Positions 1-10,489 of a stretch of 37,143 nucleotides of DNA are shown piece after piece. The notes beneath the pieces are model-generated. The model saw only the letters and a program-made list of their open reading frames with translations, was not told where the DNA came from and did not search any database. Position numbers and translations under genes: made by a program. The DNA comes from Mycolicibacter senuensis. GTDB lineage: Bacteria > Actinomycetota > Actinomycetes > Mycobacteriales > Mycobacteriaceae. Each line of letters opens with the position of its first letter. Positions within the stretch are counted from its first letter, which is position 1. The DNA is taken from assembly GCF_003284925.1 (NCBI RefSeq), contig NZ_QMEX01000028.1, positions 1-37,143 on the forward strand, written 5' to 3'.

Positions 1-501
1 GTCGGTGAGCGCACCCGTCAGCACGTCAGGGTCGAGGGTCAGGTCGAGATTCGCCAGGTCACTGGCGATCGGAGCCGCCAGGCCCCAGGCGTCGGTGGCC
101 GCCGCCGAACCGGCGAAATCGGTAGCCGCGGCCGCAGCGGCCTCCGCACCGGTGGACGGGGCTCCGCCGGCGAGAGCGGTCACACCCGACATCAGCATCG
201 GCGCGAGCATCATGGGGGCGTACATCGCCATCATCGGGCCCATCATCGCCATCGAGCTGCCGATGGAGGTGGCCATCGAGCTGGTCGTGGTGGCGCCGGC
301 GGTGGTGGCGGTCTGACCGGCCTGCTCGACCTGATCGGCCTGCTGCTGCTGCAGTTGCTCGTGCTGCGCCTGCTGGGCTTCCGCGGCCAGCTGGGCAGGG
401 TCGGGCTGCGGGGTGGGCTCATCGGCGTAAGCCAACCCTGTACCTGCGATTGTGGCCGCAGCCAGGAGCGCACCGGAGACTGCCACCAGACGTTTACTCA
501 C
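1..501 (-). CDS. Secreted Ala/Met-rich protein, C-terminus cut by window edge
   Basis: I do not recognise a named family. The 167 visible residues begin with a classic signal peptide (VSKRLVAVSGALLAAATIAG, cleavage probably after AYA near residue 26), so the product is probably exported. A Gln/Glu-rich stretch follows (residues about 38-60, AEAQQAQHEQLQQQQADQVEQ-like), which may form a short coiled coil. Next is a hydrophobic Met-rich segment (about residues 72-100) with repeated MM pairs and no charged residue, then an Ala-rich region. The GTG start at 501 was chosen because it sits 6 nt behind a strong -10 and opens the signal peptide directly. It is divergent from cysS. Bases beyond position 1 are needed for the C-terminus. 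Confidence 0.75.
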   Translation of the reverse strand, partial: MSKRLVAVSGALLAAATIAGTGLAYADEPTPQPDPAQLAAEAQQAQHEQLQQQQADQVEQAGQTATTAGATTTSSMATSIGSSMAMMGPMMAMYAPMMLAPMLMSGVTALAGGAPSTGAEAAAAAATDFAGSAAATDAWGLAAPIASDLANLDLTLDPDVLTGALTD

Positions 502-507
502 TGCCGC

Positions 508-536
508 AATATATGCCACCCGTCACCACCTGTCCA
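508..536 (-). promoter_or_regulatory. Promoter for the secreted protein at 501 (leaderless)
   Basis: On the minus strand TGGACA (536-531) is followed after exactly 17 bp by TATATT (513-508). The GTG start lies 6 nt further on, so the transcript would begin at or next to the start codon. Such leaderless messages are common in mycobacteria. This is the best -35/-10 pair seen in the window. Confidence 0.6.
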
Positions 537-613
537 CCGATGCGGTCATGAGTGTCGATTCCTGGGAAATACCTGGTAGAGGCGGTCGCGCCGGTCGCCC
601 ACCACCGGCCCGG

Positions 614-619
614 TAAGCT
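614..619 (+). promoter_or_regulatory. -10 element of cysS (leaderless candidate)
   Basis: TAAGCT fits the mycobacterial TANNNT -10 and stands 8 nt before the GTG of cysS. No Shine-Dalgarno sequence and no clear -35 is seen, which suits a leaderless message. Confidence 0.4.
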
Positions 620-627
620 GGCCCGTC

Positions 628-2037
<1,410 letters not shown>

Positions 2038-2979
2038 ATGGCCGGCAACTCCAGACGCAAGGGTGCGGTGCGCAAGCCCGGGACCAAGAAGGGTCCGACC
2101 GTCGGTTCCGGCGGGCAGCGGCGTCGCGGGCTCGAGGGCCGCGGCGCCACGCCGCCGGCGCACCTGCGCGAGTACCACCCGGCCGCGAAAGCCGCCAAGC
2201 GCGCCGCCAAGCAGCGGGCCTATCGGACCGCCAAGCGCACCGACGAGAGCGAAACCGTGCTGGGCCGCAACCCGGTGCTGGAATGTCTGCGGGCCGGGAT
2301 CCCGGCCACCGCGCTGTATGTCGCACTCGGGGCCGAGGCGGACGAGCGTTTGACCGAATCAGTAACGAGGGCAGCCGATTCCGGGTTGCCGATCCTGGAG
2401 GTCCCCCGGTCGGACCTGGACAAGATGACCACCAACGGCCTGCACCAGGGCATCGCGCTGCAGGTGCCGCCGTACAACTACGCGCACCCTGACGACCTGC
2501 TGGCCGCGGCACGGCAGGATGTCGCGCCCGCGCTGCTGGTTGCGTTGGACAATATCTCCGACCCGCGCAACCTCGGCGCCATCGTGCGGTCGGTGGCCGC
2601 ATTCGGCGGTCACGGCGTGCTCATCCCGCAGCGCCGGTCCGCGTCGGTCACGGCGGTCGCCTGGCGCACCAGTGCCGGTGCGGCGGCCCGTATCCCGATC
2701 GGGCGCGCACCAAACTTGACGCAAACCCTCAAAGGGTGGGCGGACCGCGGCCTGCAGGTGGTCGGGCTGGACGCCGGCGGTGACACCGTGGTCGACGAGT
2801 TGGACGGGACGGGACCGATGGTGCTGGTAGTTGGCTCCGAGGGTAAGGGCTTGTCCCGGCTGGTCCGGCAGAACTGCGATGCGATCGTGTCGATTCCGAT
2901 GGCCGGGCCCACCGAGTCGCTCAACGCGTCGGTGGCCGCCGGGGTGGTGCTGGCCGAGATCGCCCGCCAGCGACGGTGA
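2038..2979 (+). CDS. rlmB: 23S rRNA (guanosine-2'-O-)methyltransferase RlmB/TrmH family
   Basis: SPOUT-class methyltransferase predicted to 2'-O-methylate a guanosine of 23S rRNA. It has 313 residues: a basic, disordered N-terminal tail (1-70, rich in Lys/Arg), an RNA-substrate-binding domain opening with [14 protein letters not shown] (74-88), then the trefoil-knot catalytic domain. The three SpoU motifs are visible: [11 protein letters not shown] (172-182) with the catalytic Arg, GSEGKGLS (266-273) and [14 protein letters not shown] (285-298). The basic tail is characteristic of the actinobacterial form. The start codon directly follows the cysS stop, and its own stop overlaps the next start, which suggests translational coupling. 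The exact target base is inferred from the family; a tRNA target cannot be excluded from sequence alone. Confidence 0.92.
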   Translation: MAGNSRRKGAVRKPGTKKGPTVGSGGQRRRGLEGRGATPPAHLREYHPAAKAAKRAAKQRAYRTAKRTDESETVLGRNPVLECLRAGIPATALYVALGAEADERLTESVTRAADSGLPILEVPRSDLDKMTTNGLHQGIALQVPPYNYAHPDDLLAAARQDVAPALLVALDNISDPRNLGAIVRSVAAFGGHGVLIPQRRSASVTAVAWRTSAGAAARIPIGRAPNLTQTLKGWADRGLQVVGLDAGGDTVVDELDGTGPMVLVVGSEGKGLSRLVRQNCDAIVSIPMAGPTESLNASVAAGVVLAEIARQRR

Positions 2980-3869
2980 TCCGTCGGGCTGCTGTCGCGA
3001 TGGCGGCTGCGGCTGCGGTGCTTGCCGGATCCCCGGTCGCGGCGCAGCCGGCGAGTTTCGATCTGCAGGCGCATCGCGGCGGGCGCGGCGAGACCACCGA
3101 GGAGTCGCTGCGCGCGTTCGCCAAGGCGATCGAAGCTGGGGTCACCACACTGGAACTGGATATCGTGCTGACCCGGGATGCCCAGCCGCTGGTCTGGCAC
3201 GATCGGGTGATCGAGCCCGCCAAGTGCGCCGATACCGGTCCGGTCGTCACCAAAGACCCCGACTACCCGTACCTGGGCAAGCGGGTGGCCGACCTCACCT
3301 TGGCCCAACTGCGCACCCTGGACTGCGGTCAACCGCTGCCGGAGTTCCCTGATGCGGAAGTGGTGCGCGGCAACGTGATCGCGACGCTGCCCGAGGTCTT
3401 CGCCCTGGCCGACTCCTACCGCTCCGACGTGCGCTACAACATCGAGACCAAGGTCGACGGCGGCAACCAGCGACAGATCGTCGAGGTGATACTGGCGGCG
3501 GTGCGGGCCGGTGACAAGCTCGACGCCGTCGAGATCCAGAGCTTCGACTGGCGCACCCTGTCGCTGGTGCGCGCCGCCGAGCCGGCCATTCCGCTTGTCG
3601 CGCTGTGGGAACGGGGACCGGACCCGATCACCGGCGCCGCGGCCGTCGGTGCCGACGTGGTGTCCCCGGAGCATCGGATCGTCGACCGGGCCTTCGTCGA
3701 GCGCGCCCATGCCGCCGGGCTCAGGGTCATTCCGTGGACCGTCAACGATGCCGACGCGATGCGCGAGCAGATCGCCGCGGGGGTCGACGGGTTCATCACC
3801 GACTACCCGAGTCGGGCACGTGAGGTGCTGGCCGAGTCCGGTATGCCGCTGCCGCCTGCGACCGGCTAG
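2976..3869 (+). CDS. Secreted glycerophosphodiester phosphodiesterase
   Basis: Predicted metal-dependent TIM-barrel enzyme (GDPD family) that splits glycerophosphodiesters into glycerol-3-phosphate and an alcohol outside the membrane. The 297 residues start with a signal peptide (about 1-24, ending VAAQP). Catalytic features are QAHRGG (His33, Arg34), the metal ligands in ELDIVLTRD (Glu60, Asp62) and WHD (His75). The barrel closes with IPWTVND and DGFITDYP, typical of the family. The GTG start overlaps the rlmB TGA (GTGA), implying coupled translation with the tRNA/rRNA genes upstream. Its TAG overlaps the stop of the convergent arsB remnant, leaving no space for a terminator between them. 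Confidence 0.9.
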   Translation: MIRRAAVAMAAAAAVLAGSPVAAQPASFDLQAHRGGRGETTEESLRAFAKAIEAGVTTLELDIVLTRDAQPLVWHDRVIEPAKCADTGPVVTKDPDYPYLGKRVADLTLAQLRTLDCGQPLPEFPDAEVVRGNVIATLPEVFALADSYRSDVRYNIETKVDGGNQRQIVEVILAAVRAGDKLDAVEIQSFDWRTLSLVRAAEPAIPLVALWERGPDPITGAAAVGADVVSPEHRIVDRAFVERAHAAGLRVIPWTVNDADAMREQIAAGVDGFITDYPSRAREVLAESGMPLPPATG

Positions 3870-4297
3870 GCGCCCAGCAGCCGCGCACCGGCCCACAGCG
3901 CCAGCACCGCGGCCAGCAGGGTCGGCGGAACCGTGCACAGCCCCAGCCGGGTGTACTCGCCGATACCGGCCCGGACGCCATAGCGGCGCAGCACCCGGCG
4001 CCACAACAGGTTCGACAATGAGCCGGCATAGGTCAGGTTGGGGCCGATGTTGACCCCGATCAGCACCGCCAGCACCGCCACCGGGCCGGCGGGTGCCACC
4101 AGTGGCGCCAACACCAGCGTGGCGGGCAGGTTGTTTACCAGGTTGGCCAGTATCGCGGCCACCGCCGCCACGCCGAGCAGCGCGGCGAGCCCAGCGCCCG
4201 CCGGCAGCAGCGCACTCATCCGGTCGCCCAGACCGTTGTCCACGACGGCGCGTACCACCACACCGAGGGCCAGCACGAACACCAGAAAGCCCTGGCG
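3866..4297 (-). pseudogene. 3' remnant of an ArsB-type transporter (Rv3578/arsB2-like)
   Basis: Only the last 140 or so residues of an arsenite/anion permease are present. The readable part begins about RQGFLVFVLALGVVVR and contains two to three membrane helices, a conserved NNLPATL motif and an INIGPNLTYAGSLSN-like segment typical of the ArsB/NhaD ion-transporter superfamily. Full members have roughly 400-430 residues, so about two thirds are missing at the N-terminus. No start codon with a ribosome site is seen; a GTG at 4282 would begin inside a helix. At about 4293-4302 the sequence changes abruptly into fas, in another reading frame. In M. tuberculosis the ArsB2 gene also faces the cysS1-rlmB pair, so this fragment is in its expected place and fas is the intruder. 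Confidence 0.75.
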
Positions 4298-7200
4298 CCG
4301 TCAGCGACCGATGGCGGCACGGTGAAGCGAATGGTGATCCAGACACCGGACAACGGAACGCTGAGCACGACATTCTGATCCGACACGACCTCGAGACGCG
4401 CGCCGGTCGTCGCGTGGGTGGCGGCGCGGTTCTCCTGCACCTGCCACTCGGAGGAGGCACCGATCCGGTGCACCGGGTTGGTGGCGGTACGACCCGCCCA
4501 CAACACGTCGGGAGCGTCAAGCAGCACGGCCAGCGGGCCGGTCACATCGGTGCGGCCTTGACGGCGCGCGGTGACCGGGGTGGGCTCCACCCCGGTGGCC
4601 AGCACCTGGTCGACTGCCGCCTGCTCAAAGCGGTCGAGCAACTCGCCGACCGGCTCGTCGACCCGGGTGATACCGGCCACGGCGGTGATACCCGGAATGA
4701 TGCAGACCTGGTCGGCGGTGTAACGGGCGTCGTGCGCCTGCCACAGCGAGTCACTGCGCCACCAGCGACGCACGTCCTTGTCGATCACCGGCACGAAGTT
4801 GACCGGCTTGCCCGGCGTCTTGCACAGCTGGGTGAAGAACGGCGCATCAGCGGGGTGCAGCACGACGGTCTCGGCGTCGGGGTAACGGGCCACCAGTGCG
4901 GCGATGGCGTCAGCCGGACGCTCCAGGATCGCGGTGTCGCCGGCGGTGAACAGCGTCTCGATCGGGCCGGATTCGACCTCGTTGAGCCGGGCTTCGGCGC
5001 GCTGCAGCATCGAGCCGAACCGTTCCCGCCAGGTGTCGGCCAGCCAGGGGCTGTCCGGCGAGGCGGTGTCGGCGGTCGAGTCGCCGTCACCGATCGCCAG
5101 CTCCACGTACCGGCGCAGCCACTGCGCGTAGGTCATCTCGGTGACGTCACCGAAGTAGGGCTTGGCGGTGTTGGCCAGCGCGGCGATGATCTCGTCACGG
5201 CGGGCCGCGACCGCGTCACCGTCACCGGCGACCTCGTCGAGCAGCCGGCCGCACCGCGAGGCGGTGTTGTCGATCTCGTGGATGTCGGCGCCGAGCTGGC
5301 TGCGCGAAGACGCCATGCCGCCCCGGGCTTTTCCTGCGCCGATCCAATGGTCGGTGCCGGTGGTGTCGACGAGCATCTGCTTGACCGCCGGCGAGGTGGT
5401 GGCCTCCTTGGTGGCCATCGCCGCAGTGCCCACCAGGATGCCGTCGACGGGCATCAGCGGGAAGCCATGGTCCTGCGACCAGCGCCCGGACAGGTAGTCG
5501 GCGGCACGCTCGGGGGTGCCGATTCCACCGCCGACGCAGAGCGTGATGTTGGGCTGCGAACGCAGCTCGGAGTAGGTCGCCAGCAGCAGGTCGTCGAGGT
5601 CCTCCCAGGAGTGGTGACCACCGGCGCGGCCGCCCTCGACGTGGGCGATCACCGGGGTGGTGGGCACCTCGGCGGCGATGCGGATCACCGACCGGATCTG
5701 CTCGACGGTGCCGGGCTTGAACACCACGTGGCTGATGCCCGCCTCGTTGAGCTCGCCGATCAGCTCGACGGCTTCCTCGAGTTCCGGGATGCCGGCGCTG
5801 ATCACCAATCCGTCGAACGGGGCGCCCGACTGACGGGCCTTCTGCACCAATCGCTTTCCGCCGACCTGCAGCTTCCACAGGTACGGGTCGAGGAACAACG
5901 AGTTGAACTGGACGGTGCGGCCCGGCTCGAGCAGCGTAGTCAGCTCGGCGACCCGGTCGTTGAAGATCTCCTCGGTGACCTGCCCACCGCCGGCCAGCTC
6001 CGACCAATGCCCGGCGTTGGCGGCCGCGGCGACGATCTTGGCGTCGACGGTGGTCGGCGTCATGCCGGCCAGCAGGATCGGCGACCGGCCGGTCAGCCGG
6101 GTGAACTTGGTGTCGAGCTTGATCCGGCCGTCGGGCAGCTGCACCACCGACGGGGCGTAGCTCGTCCACGGCCGGGCCACCTCCGGCACGGCGCCGATGG
6201 TGAACAGGTTGCGCTGCCCGCCGCGGGTGGCCACCGGCACGATCCCGATGCCCAGGCCGCGGATCACCGGTGCGGTCAGCCGGGTCAGGATGTCGCCGGG
6301 CCCCAGGTCCAGGATCCAGCGGGCGCCCGCGTCGTGCAGCGCGGTGATCTCGTCCACCCAGTCGACCTGGTCCACCAGGATCGACTCGGCCATCGAGCGC
6401 GCCAGGGCGACGCCGTCGGCGTCGAAGCCGATCTGGGCGGCCCACTTACCGACGACCTCGATGCCGTCCGACAGCCGCGGCGAGTGGAATCCGACCTCGA
6501 CCTGCACCGGTTCGAAGACCGGCGCGAAGACCGCGCCGCCGCGTAGCTTGTTCTTGCGCTCAGCGGCCTCCTTGTCGGCGATCTGCTCGCAGTACAGCTC
6601 GAACCGTGACAGCTGTTCGGGGGTGCCGGTGATGACGACCGCACGCCGGCCGTTGCGGATGGACAGCACCGGCGGCAGCACAGTGCGCACATCGGTGGCG
6701 AACTCTTCCAGCAGTTCCTGGATGCGTTCCGGGTCGGCGTTGTTCACCGACACCATGGGCGGGCGGTCCCCGAGGATCGAGATGCCGCGACGGCGGGCCA
6801 CCAGCGTTCCGGCGGCCCCCACCAACTGGGCGATCGCGAGCAGCTGGACGTCGGCGGTGCCGCCGGCTTTCAGCGACTCGACGGCCAGCACGCCCTGCGA
6901 GTGCCCGGCAGCGGCGACCGGCGGGGCGGCCGCCAGGTCCAGGCCCTGGCGTTCCAGCGCCCGCACCGCGGCGATCTGGGTGAGCAACACGCCCGGTACC
7001 GACACCGCGGCCGAGGTCAGCTGCTTGGCCGACGGGATCGGGTCCTCGGCGGCCAGCGCACGCACCCACTGCAGCGGCTCGAAGCCGATCGGCCGGACCA
7101 CGACGAGTTCCTTGGCGACCGGCTCCAGCAGCAGGTCCGCCTCGCCGGCCAGCGTGGCCAACTCGGTCTCGATGCCGGCGGAGGAGACCAACTCCTCGAG

Positions 7201-7350
7201 GGACTCCAGCCAGGCGCTGCCCTGACCGCCGAAGGCCACCGCGTACGGCTCGCCGGCCGTGAGGCGATCCACCAGGGCGGACGAGGCGTTGGCGAACGGG
7301 CCCGGGCCGGACCCGTCGGCGGACACCCGGTCATGTTCGTGGATCGTCAC
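4216..7350 (-). pseudogene. fas: Fatty acid synthase type I, 5' third only
   Basis: FAS-I is the giant cytosolic enzyme (about 3,070 residues) that makes C16-C26 acyl-CoA in mycobacteria. About 1,018 residues of it remain: VTIHEHDRVSAD at the start as I recall for mycobacterial Fas, the acetyltransferase domain with active-site AAGHSQG (Ser about 151), and the FMN-binding enoyl-reductase domain (SPILLAGMTPTTVDA about 425, HVEGGRAGGHHSWED about 570). Dehydratase, malonyl/palmitoyl transferase, ACP, ketoreductase and ketosynthase are all absent. Homology stops at VPPSVADG near 4297, after which the frame reads 24 unrelated residues out of frame through arsB to a stop at 4216. The GTG at 7350 has an AGGGAGA ribosome site about 10 nt upstream. 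FAS-I is normally essential, so this is either a second, dead copy or a chimeric assembly. Confidence 0.9.
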
Positions 7351-7504
7351 GTTAGATATCTCCCTGCTCTGGAACATCGCGTCTTTGTTGTGCCTGCCGG
7401 CATGACCGGCTTGGCCCCGATCGGGCAGCGGGCTCTCGCGTCGTCGCGGCCGCGCTACAGCAGTAAGAGTGTCATAAGAACCTGTGCCGTTTCGGCAGCT
7501 AATT

Positions 7505-7535
7505 GGTTACTCATGAGTTCTACGCTCGGGTAACC
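7505..7535. promoter_or_regulatory. Possible operator upstream of fas
   Basis: GGTTAC and GTAACC form an inverted repeat around the perfect palindrome ACTCATGAGT. The fas promoter of mycobacteria is controlled by the TetR-type regulator FasR through inverted repeats. I cannot recall that site exactly, so the match is only by position and symmetry. Confidence 0.25.
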
Positions 7536-7682
7536 CACCTGCGGATATCACGCGCTCGGACCACGCTTCGATCGTCGGGGAACAAACGTCCTGCATGCGC
7601 GGGGTTACGGTCGAGTAGCCACAACAGCCCTGATCAAGGCTGCATTGTTATCTAATCGTTATGTTCGAATCCGGCCGGGTCA

Positions 7683-7699
7683 GGCTGTCGTAGACAGCC
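7683..7699 (-). terminator. Hairpin downstream of the DUF1906 gene
   Basis: GGCTGTC-GTA-GACAGCC is a perfect 7-bp stem with a 3-nt loop, about 95 nt behind the stop of the minus-strand DUF1906 gene. There is no T-run, as is common for mycobacterial terminators. It could also be a protein-binding site. Confidence 0.3.
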
Positions 7700-7792
7700 A
7701 CTGACGCAGTGTCAACCCGGCACCGTGATCCGCGCCACCCGACGAGCGGCCGCCGGGCCGCCCAGTCGGTGCCCCATCGTCTCGGGCGTGGG

Positions 7793-8515
7793 TCAGGCCC
7801 ACTGACCGAACCGGGGCGTCAGGATCTGATTGATGTCGACACCGACATTGCCGACCTTGCGTTTGTCGACCTCGACCTGATGCAGGTTGGCCGCGTGGTG
7901 CGCAATACCGCCCGGTGACCCCCAGTTGTGCTGCCAGAAATAGGAACCCAGGCCGTCTTGCACGGCCCACTCGATGGTCGTGGAGTTGGCGTACACAGCG
8001 GTACGTTGCTGCCCGATCACCGATTCCCAGCCGCGAAGGTAGGGGGCCACCTGCGCCCGGTACTGCTCGTAGGACGGGTCGTCGTCGATGGAGGCGTAGA
8101 TCGGGGCGTCGTCAGGGCCGCCCGCCGTGGCATGCAGGTGCGAGCCGCGTTGGGCGTGCTCGACGCCGGCCTCCTGACCGCCCAGCCAGTCGGCGGTCGC
8201 CTGTTTCCCGTACTGATAGCAGGAGACGATCGCCAGGCCGTTCTGGTGCAGATCGTGCGCCTCGGCCGGCTGGATCGGCTTCCCGAGCATCCAGTCGGCA
8301 CCAGGCCGGCGGTCCGAGACGTAACGGATGGCGCCGACGGCACCGGCCGCTCGGATCTCTGCGGCGGTCAGGACGCCGGCCGAATAGTCCAGCAGGATGC
8401 CCAACGGCTCCGCCCGTGCCGTCGTGGCCGATACTGCCGATGCCGCGGCGCCCAAACCGATCACGGCCGGAGCGGTCGCAGCGAATTTGAGCACGTCGCG
8501 CCGCGAAACCAACAC
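7793..8515 (-). CDS. Tat-exported DUF1906 glycoside-hydrolase-like protein (Rv2525c-like)
   Basis: The 240 residues match what I recall of M. tuberculosis Rv2525c, which sits directly upstream of fas there too. The N-terminus carries a twin-arginine signal, VLVSRRDVLKF (Arg-Arg at 5-6), followed by a hydrophobic stretch and ATTARAEP, so it is predicted to cross the membrane folded and act in the cell envelope. The rest is one DUF1906 domain, a TIM-barrel fold related to glycoside hydrolase family 25-like proteins: GILLDYSAG, GAIRYVSDRR, IVSCYQYG, APIYASIDDDPSYEQ, VYANS, SYFWQHNWGS and the end HQVEVDKRKVGNVGVDINQIL. The enzyme substrate is unknown. The GTG at 8515 was chosen because a -10 TATCGT ends 7 nt upstream; a longer frame to 8548 would have no such support. 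Confidence 0.9.
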   Translation of the reverse strand: MLVSRRDVLKFAATAPAVIGLGAAASAVSATTARAEPLGILLDYSAGVLTAAEIRAAGAVGAIRYVSDRRPGADWMLGKPIQPAEAHDLHQNGLAIVSCYQYGKQATADWLGGQEAGVEHAQRGSHLHATAGGPDDAPIYASIDDDPSYEQYRAQVAPYLRGWESVIGQQRTAVYANSTTIEWAVQDGLGSYFWQHNWGSPGGIAHHAANLHQVEVDKRKVGNVGVDINQILTPRFGQWA

Positions 8516-8522
8516 GCGCCAA

Positions 8523-8528
8523 ACGATA
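8523..8528 (-). promoter_or_regulatory. -10 of the DUF1906 gene (leaderless)
   Basis: TATCGT on the minus strand is separated from the GTG start by 7 nt. The 66 bases between this gene and the divergent MFS gene leave room for both promoters. Confidence 0.45.
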
Positions 8529-8581
8529 CGGCAGCACCCGTCGAGCACCGGCGTCTCACCACCACAGGGCAGGATGGCCGG

Positions 8582-9871
8582 GTGACACAGCTGCAGATCA
8601 CGGATCGCTCATGGCGTCCCTGGGCGGTATGGGGCACCGGCTTGCTGTCCTATGTGGTCGCGGTGCTGGACCGCACTACCTTCGGGGTGTCGGGCCTAGA
8701 CGCCGCCGACCGGTTCAGCACCGGCCCGAGCACGCTGTCGTCGTTCGTGATCCTGCAACTCATCGTGTACGCCTCGATGCAGATTCCGGCCGGAGTGCTG
8801 CTGGACCGGTTCGGCCCCAAGGCGATGATCGCGGCGGGCGTCGCGGTGCTCTCGGCGGCTCAATTGACGCTGTCACTGACCCATTCGCTGCCCATCGCGA
8901 TCGGAGCGTACGGCGTCGTCGGGTTGGGCGACGCGTTCGTGTTCATCTCGGTCATCAGATTGCTGCCCAATTGGTTTGCGCCGGAACGCGTCCCACTGCT
9001 GACCCAGCTCACCGGGATCTGCGGCCAGTTCGGCCAGTTGCTCTCGGCGGTACCGTTTCTGGCGATTCTGCTGCACCAGGGCTGGACTGCGGCTTACCTG
9101 TCGGCGGCGGCCCTGGGGGTGCTGGCGGTCGCGCTGACCCTCGCGGTGTGCCGGGATGCTCCGCCCGGGGCGCCGATCGCCATGCAGCCGCGGACGTTTC
9201 GGGCGGCGTTCGGTGAGGTGAAGACGGTCTGGTCCCGGCCGGGCACCAAGCTGGGCTTCTTCACCCACCTCGGCACGCCGTTCTCGGCGAACGTCTTCGC
9301 GCTGATGTGGGGCGTGCCCTACCTGACTACCGCACAGGGGCTTTCACGCGCGCTGGCCGGTGCGTTCCTGACACTGTCGGTGGCGACCTTCGTCGTTGTC
9401 GGCCTGTTGGTCGGCACGTTGTCCGCGCGCCGGCCCCAGCACCGGACGGGTCTGGTGCTGGCGATGATCGCGCTGACCGCCTGCACCTGGGCTGTGCTGC
9501 TGGCACTGCCCTCCCCCGCACCGCACTGGCTGCTGGCGTTGCTGATCGTGGTGATATCGGCCGGCCAGCCGGTGTCTATCCTGGCATTCGACTTTGCCCG
9601 CACCTACAACCCGCCGGCCGCGCTGGGCACCGCGCAGGGCATGGTCAACACCGGCGGCTTCATCGCCACGCTGGTGATCATGCAGGCGATGGGGATCGTG
9701 ATCGCGATGGCGGGCGGCTTCTCGTTCTCGGCCTTCCGGCTGGCCTGGGCCGTGCAGTACGTCATCTGGGCGCTGGCCGCGTTGGGCGTGGTGGTCAATG
9801 CCCGCAACGCCCGCGACTTCGGGGCCCTCGGTGAGGCGCAGGCGCGGGTTGTTGTTGCCGGCGAGCCGTGA
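8582..9871 (+). CDS. Major facilitator superfamily transporter
   Basis: A 429-residue inner-membrane protein with about 12 predicted helices. The cytoplasmic loop after helix 2 reads GVLLDRFGPKAMIAAG, matching the MFS signature G-x3-D-R-x-G-x-K/R. The N-terminus is short and starts directly before helix 1 (WAVWGTGLLSYVVAVLDRTTFGVSG). The charged middle loop (about 195-235, CRDAPPG...VWSRPGTKLG) separates the two six-helix halves. This is most likely a secondary, proton- or substrate-driven carrier; the substrate is not evident, and the D-R-T/T-F segment in helix 1 recalls organic-anion or nitrate/sugar-acid carriers without proving it. The GTG at 8582 gives the natural N-terminus; the frame is open further upstream, but that part lies over the divergent DUF1906 gene. 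Confidence 0.85.
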   Translation: MTQLQITDRSWRPWAVWGTGLLSYVVAVLDRTTFGVSGLDAADRFSTGPSTLSSFVILQLIVYASMQIPAGVLLDRFGPKAMIAAGVAVLSAAQLTLSLTHSLPIAIGAYGVVGLGDAFVFISVIRLLPNWFAPERVPLLTQLTGICGQFGQLLSAVPFLAILLHQGWTAAYLSAAALGVLAVALTLAVCRDAPPGAPIAMQPRTFRAAFGEVKTVWSRPGTKLGFFTHLGTPFSANVFALMWGVPYLTTAQGLSRALAGAFLTLSVATFVVVGLLVGTLSARRPQHRTGLVLAMIALTACTWAVLLALPSPAPHWLLALLIVVISAGQPVSILAFDFARTYNPPAALGTAQGMVNTGGFIATLVIMQAMGIVIAMAGGFSFSAFRLAWAVQYVIWALAALGVVVNARNARDFGALGEAQARVVVAGEP

Positions 9872-9874
9872 GGC

Positions 9875-10246
9875 TCACGCAGTCCTGGCGTACGGGTCCG
9901 GCGATTGCGGGCAATAGGCGTGCCGGGCCGCGGTGATGACGCCGTGCGCTTCTGCGGGTGTCACCTGCAGGTGTGCGATCACCGAGATCGGCACCAGCCG
10001 CGGCGCGCCGCTCAATGCCGAACAGACCGCATGTCCTTCTTGCACCAGCAGATCGCCCAGCGACTCGCACTTGGCGCTGCCGCAGATCTGCTTGGCGTAG
10101 TCGGGGTGAAGTCCCTCATGTTCCAGCTCGGCGAAGAACACCTGATCCTCATCGCTGGGATCGTCGGCGAATGCCGTCGGCGGCGGGTTTGCGATGACAC
10201 CGGCCAGTACCGCGCTTAAGGTGGCGAAGACTGCTTTTCCGTTCAT
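9875..10246 (-). CDS. Secreted DUF732 protein
   Basis: A 123-residue exported protein. From the ATG at 10246 it has a signal peptide (MNGKAVFATLSAVLAGVI...AFA, about 24 residues), then one DUF732 domain: DEDQVFFAELEHEGL near the start, a Cys pair (CGSAKCE), GHAVCSALSG, and the closing HGVITAARHAYCPQ. DUF732 is a small helical domain found almost only in mycobacterial exported proteins, with unknown function. The upstream extension to 10309 is Arg/Cys-rich and lacks a ribosome site, so it was not used. Its start lies 86 bases from the island's left end. The island itself carries three more DUF732-type domains, which makes the adjacency notable although probably coincidental. Confidence 0.82.
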   Translation of the reverse strand: MNGKAVFATLSAVLAGVIANPPPTAFADDPSDEDQVFFAELEHEGLHPDYAKQICGSAKCESLGDLLVQEGHAVCSALSGAPRLVPISVIAHLQVTPAEAHGVITAARHAYCPQSPDPYARTA

Positions 10247-10331
10247 GATGCTGCACCAATCGCGAGGACGACGACGTCCATTCTCGCACCGGCAAGGCGC
10301 TGGCGACATGGCGAAATCGATTGGAGATTTT

Positions 10332-10356
10332 GTGCGGGCGGAGGGACTCGAACCCT
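10332..10356. repeat. attL core: 25-bp tRNA-Leu 3'-end copy
   Basis: Identical over 25 bases to 36003-36027, covering the acceptor 3' strand and T-arm of the tRNA. Identity ends sharply on both sides: T10331 against G36002, and A10357 against C36028. The flank outside reads ...ACAAAATC on the tRNA strand, so the original chromosomal tRNA gene seems not to have encoded CCA. Confidence 0.88.
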
Positions 10357-10447
10357 AACTCCCATGCAGGTAGCCATCCTATAAACCGCGTTGACCTGCT
10401 GGTTAAGGTGTATCGAGATAGCTTCAGATAGACACTGCTAGACCCAA

Positions 10448-10468
10448 AATGTGGGGGAAATGTGGGGG
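10448..10468. repeat. Left integrase arm-type sites (2 x AATGTGGGGG)
   Basis: Two direct copies of AATGTGGGGG, at 10448-10457 and 10459-10468, with 11-bp periodicity (one helical turn). The same pair with the same spacing recurs at the right end (35954-35974). Paired arm sites at both attachment ends are what a lambda-like tyrosine integrase needs. They also overlap the region just upstream of the excisionase-like gene. Confidence 0.6.
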
Positions 10469-10489
10469 CAGATCGGTGCGCTGGTAACT

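Larger units (their letters stand above)
7351..7792. other. 442-base intergenic region upstream of fas
   Basis: No credible gene. It holds the ribosome site of fas (AGGGAGA near 7360-7366), the expected fas promoter/regulator region, and a hairpin behind the DUF1906 gene. A 10-bp palindrome ACTCATGAGT (7509-7518) lies between GGTTAC (7505-7510) and GTAACC (7530-7535). Another inverted repeat, GCCGG-CATGA-CCGGC, is near 7407-7421. I could not place a -10/-35 pair with confidence. Confidence 0.6.

Noticed and set aside
4093..6546. An 817-residue open frame on the plus strand opposite fas
   Set aside because: It is the mirror of the fas coding strand in GC-rich DNA; it has no start signal and a His/Gly/Arg/Asp-heavy composition typical of antisense frames.
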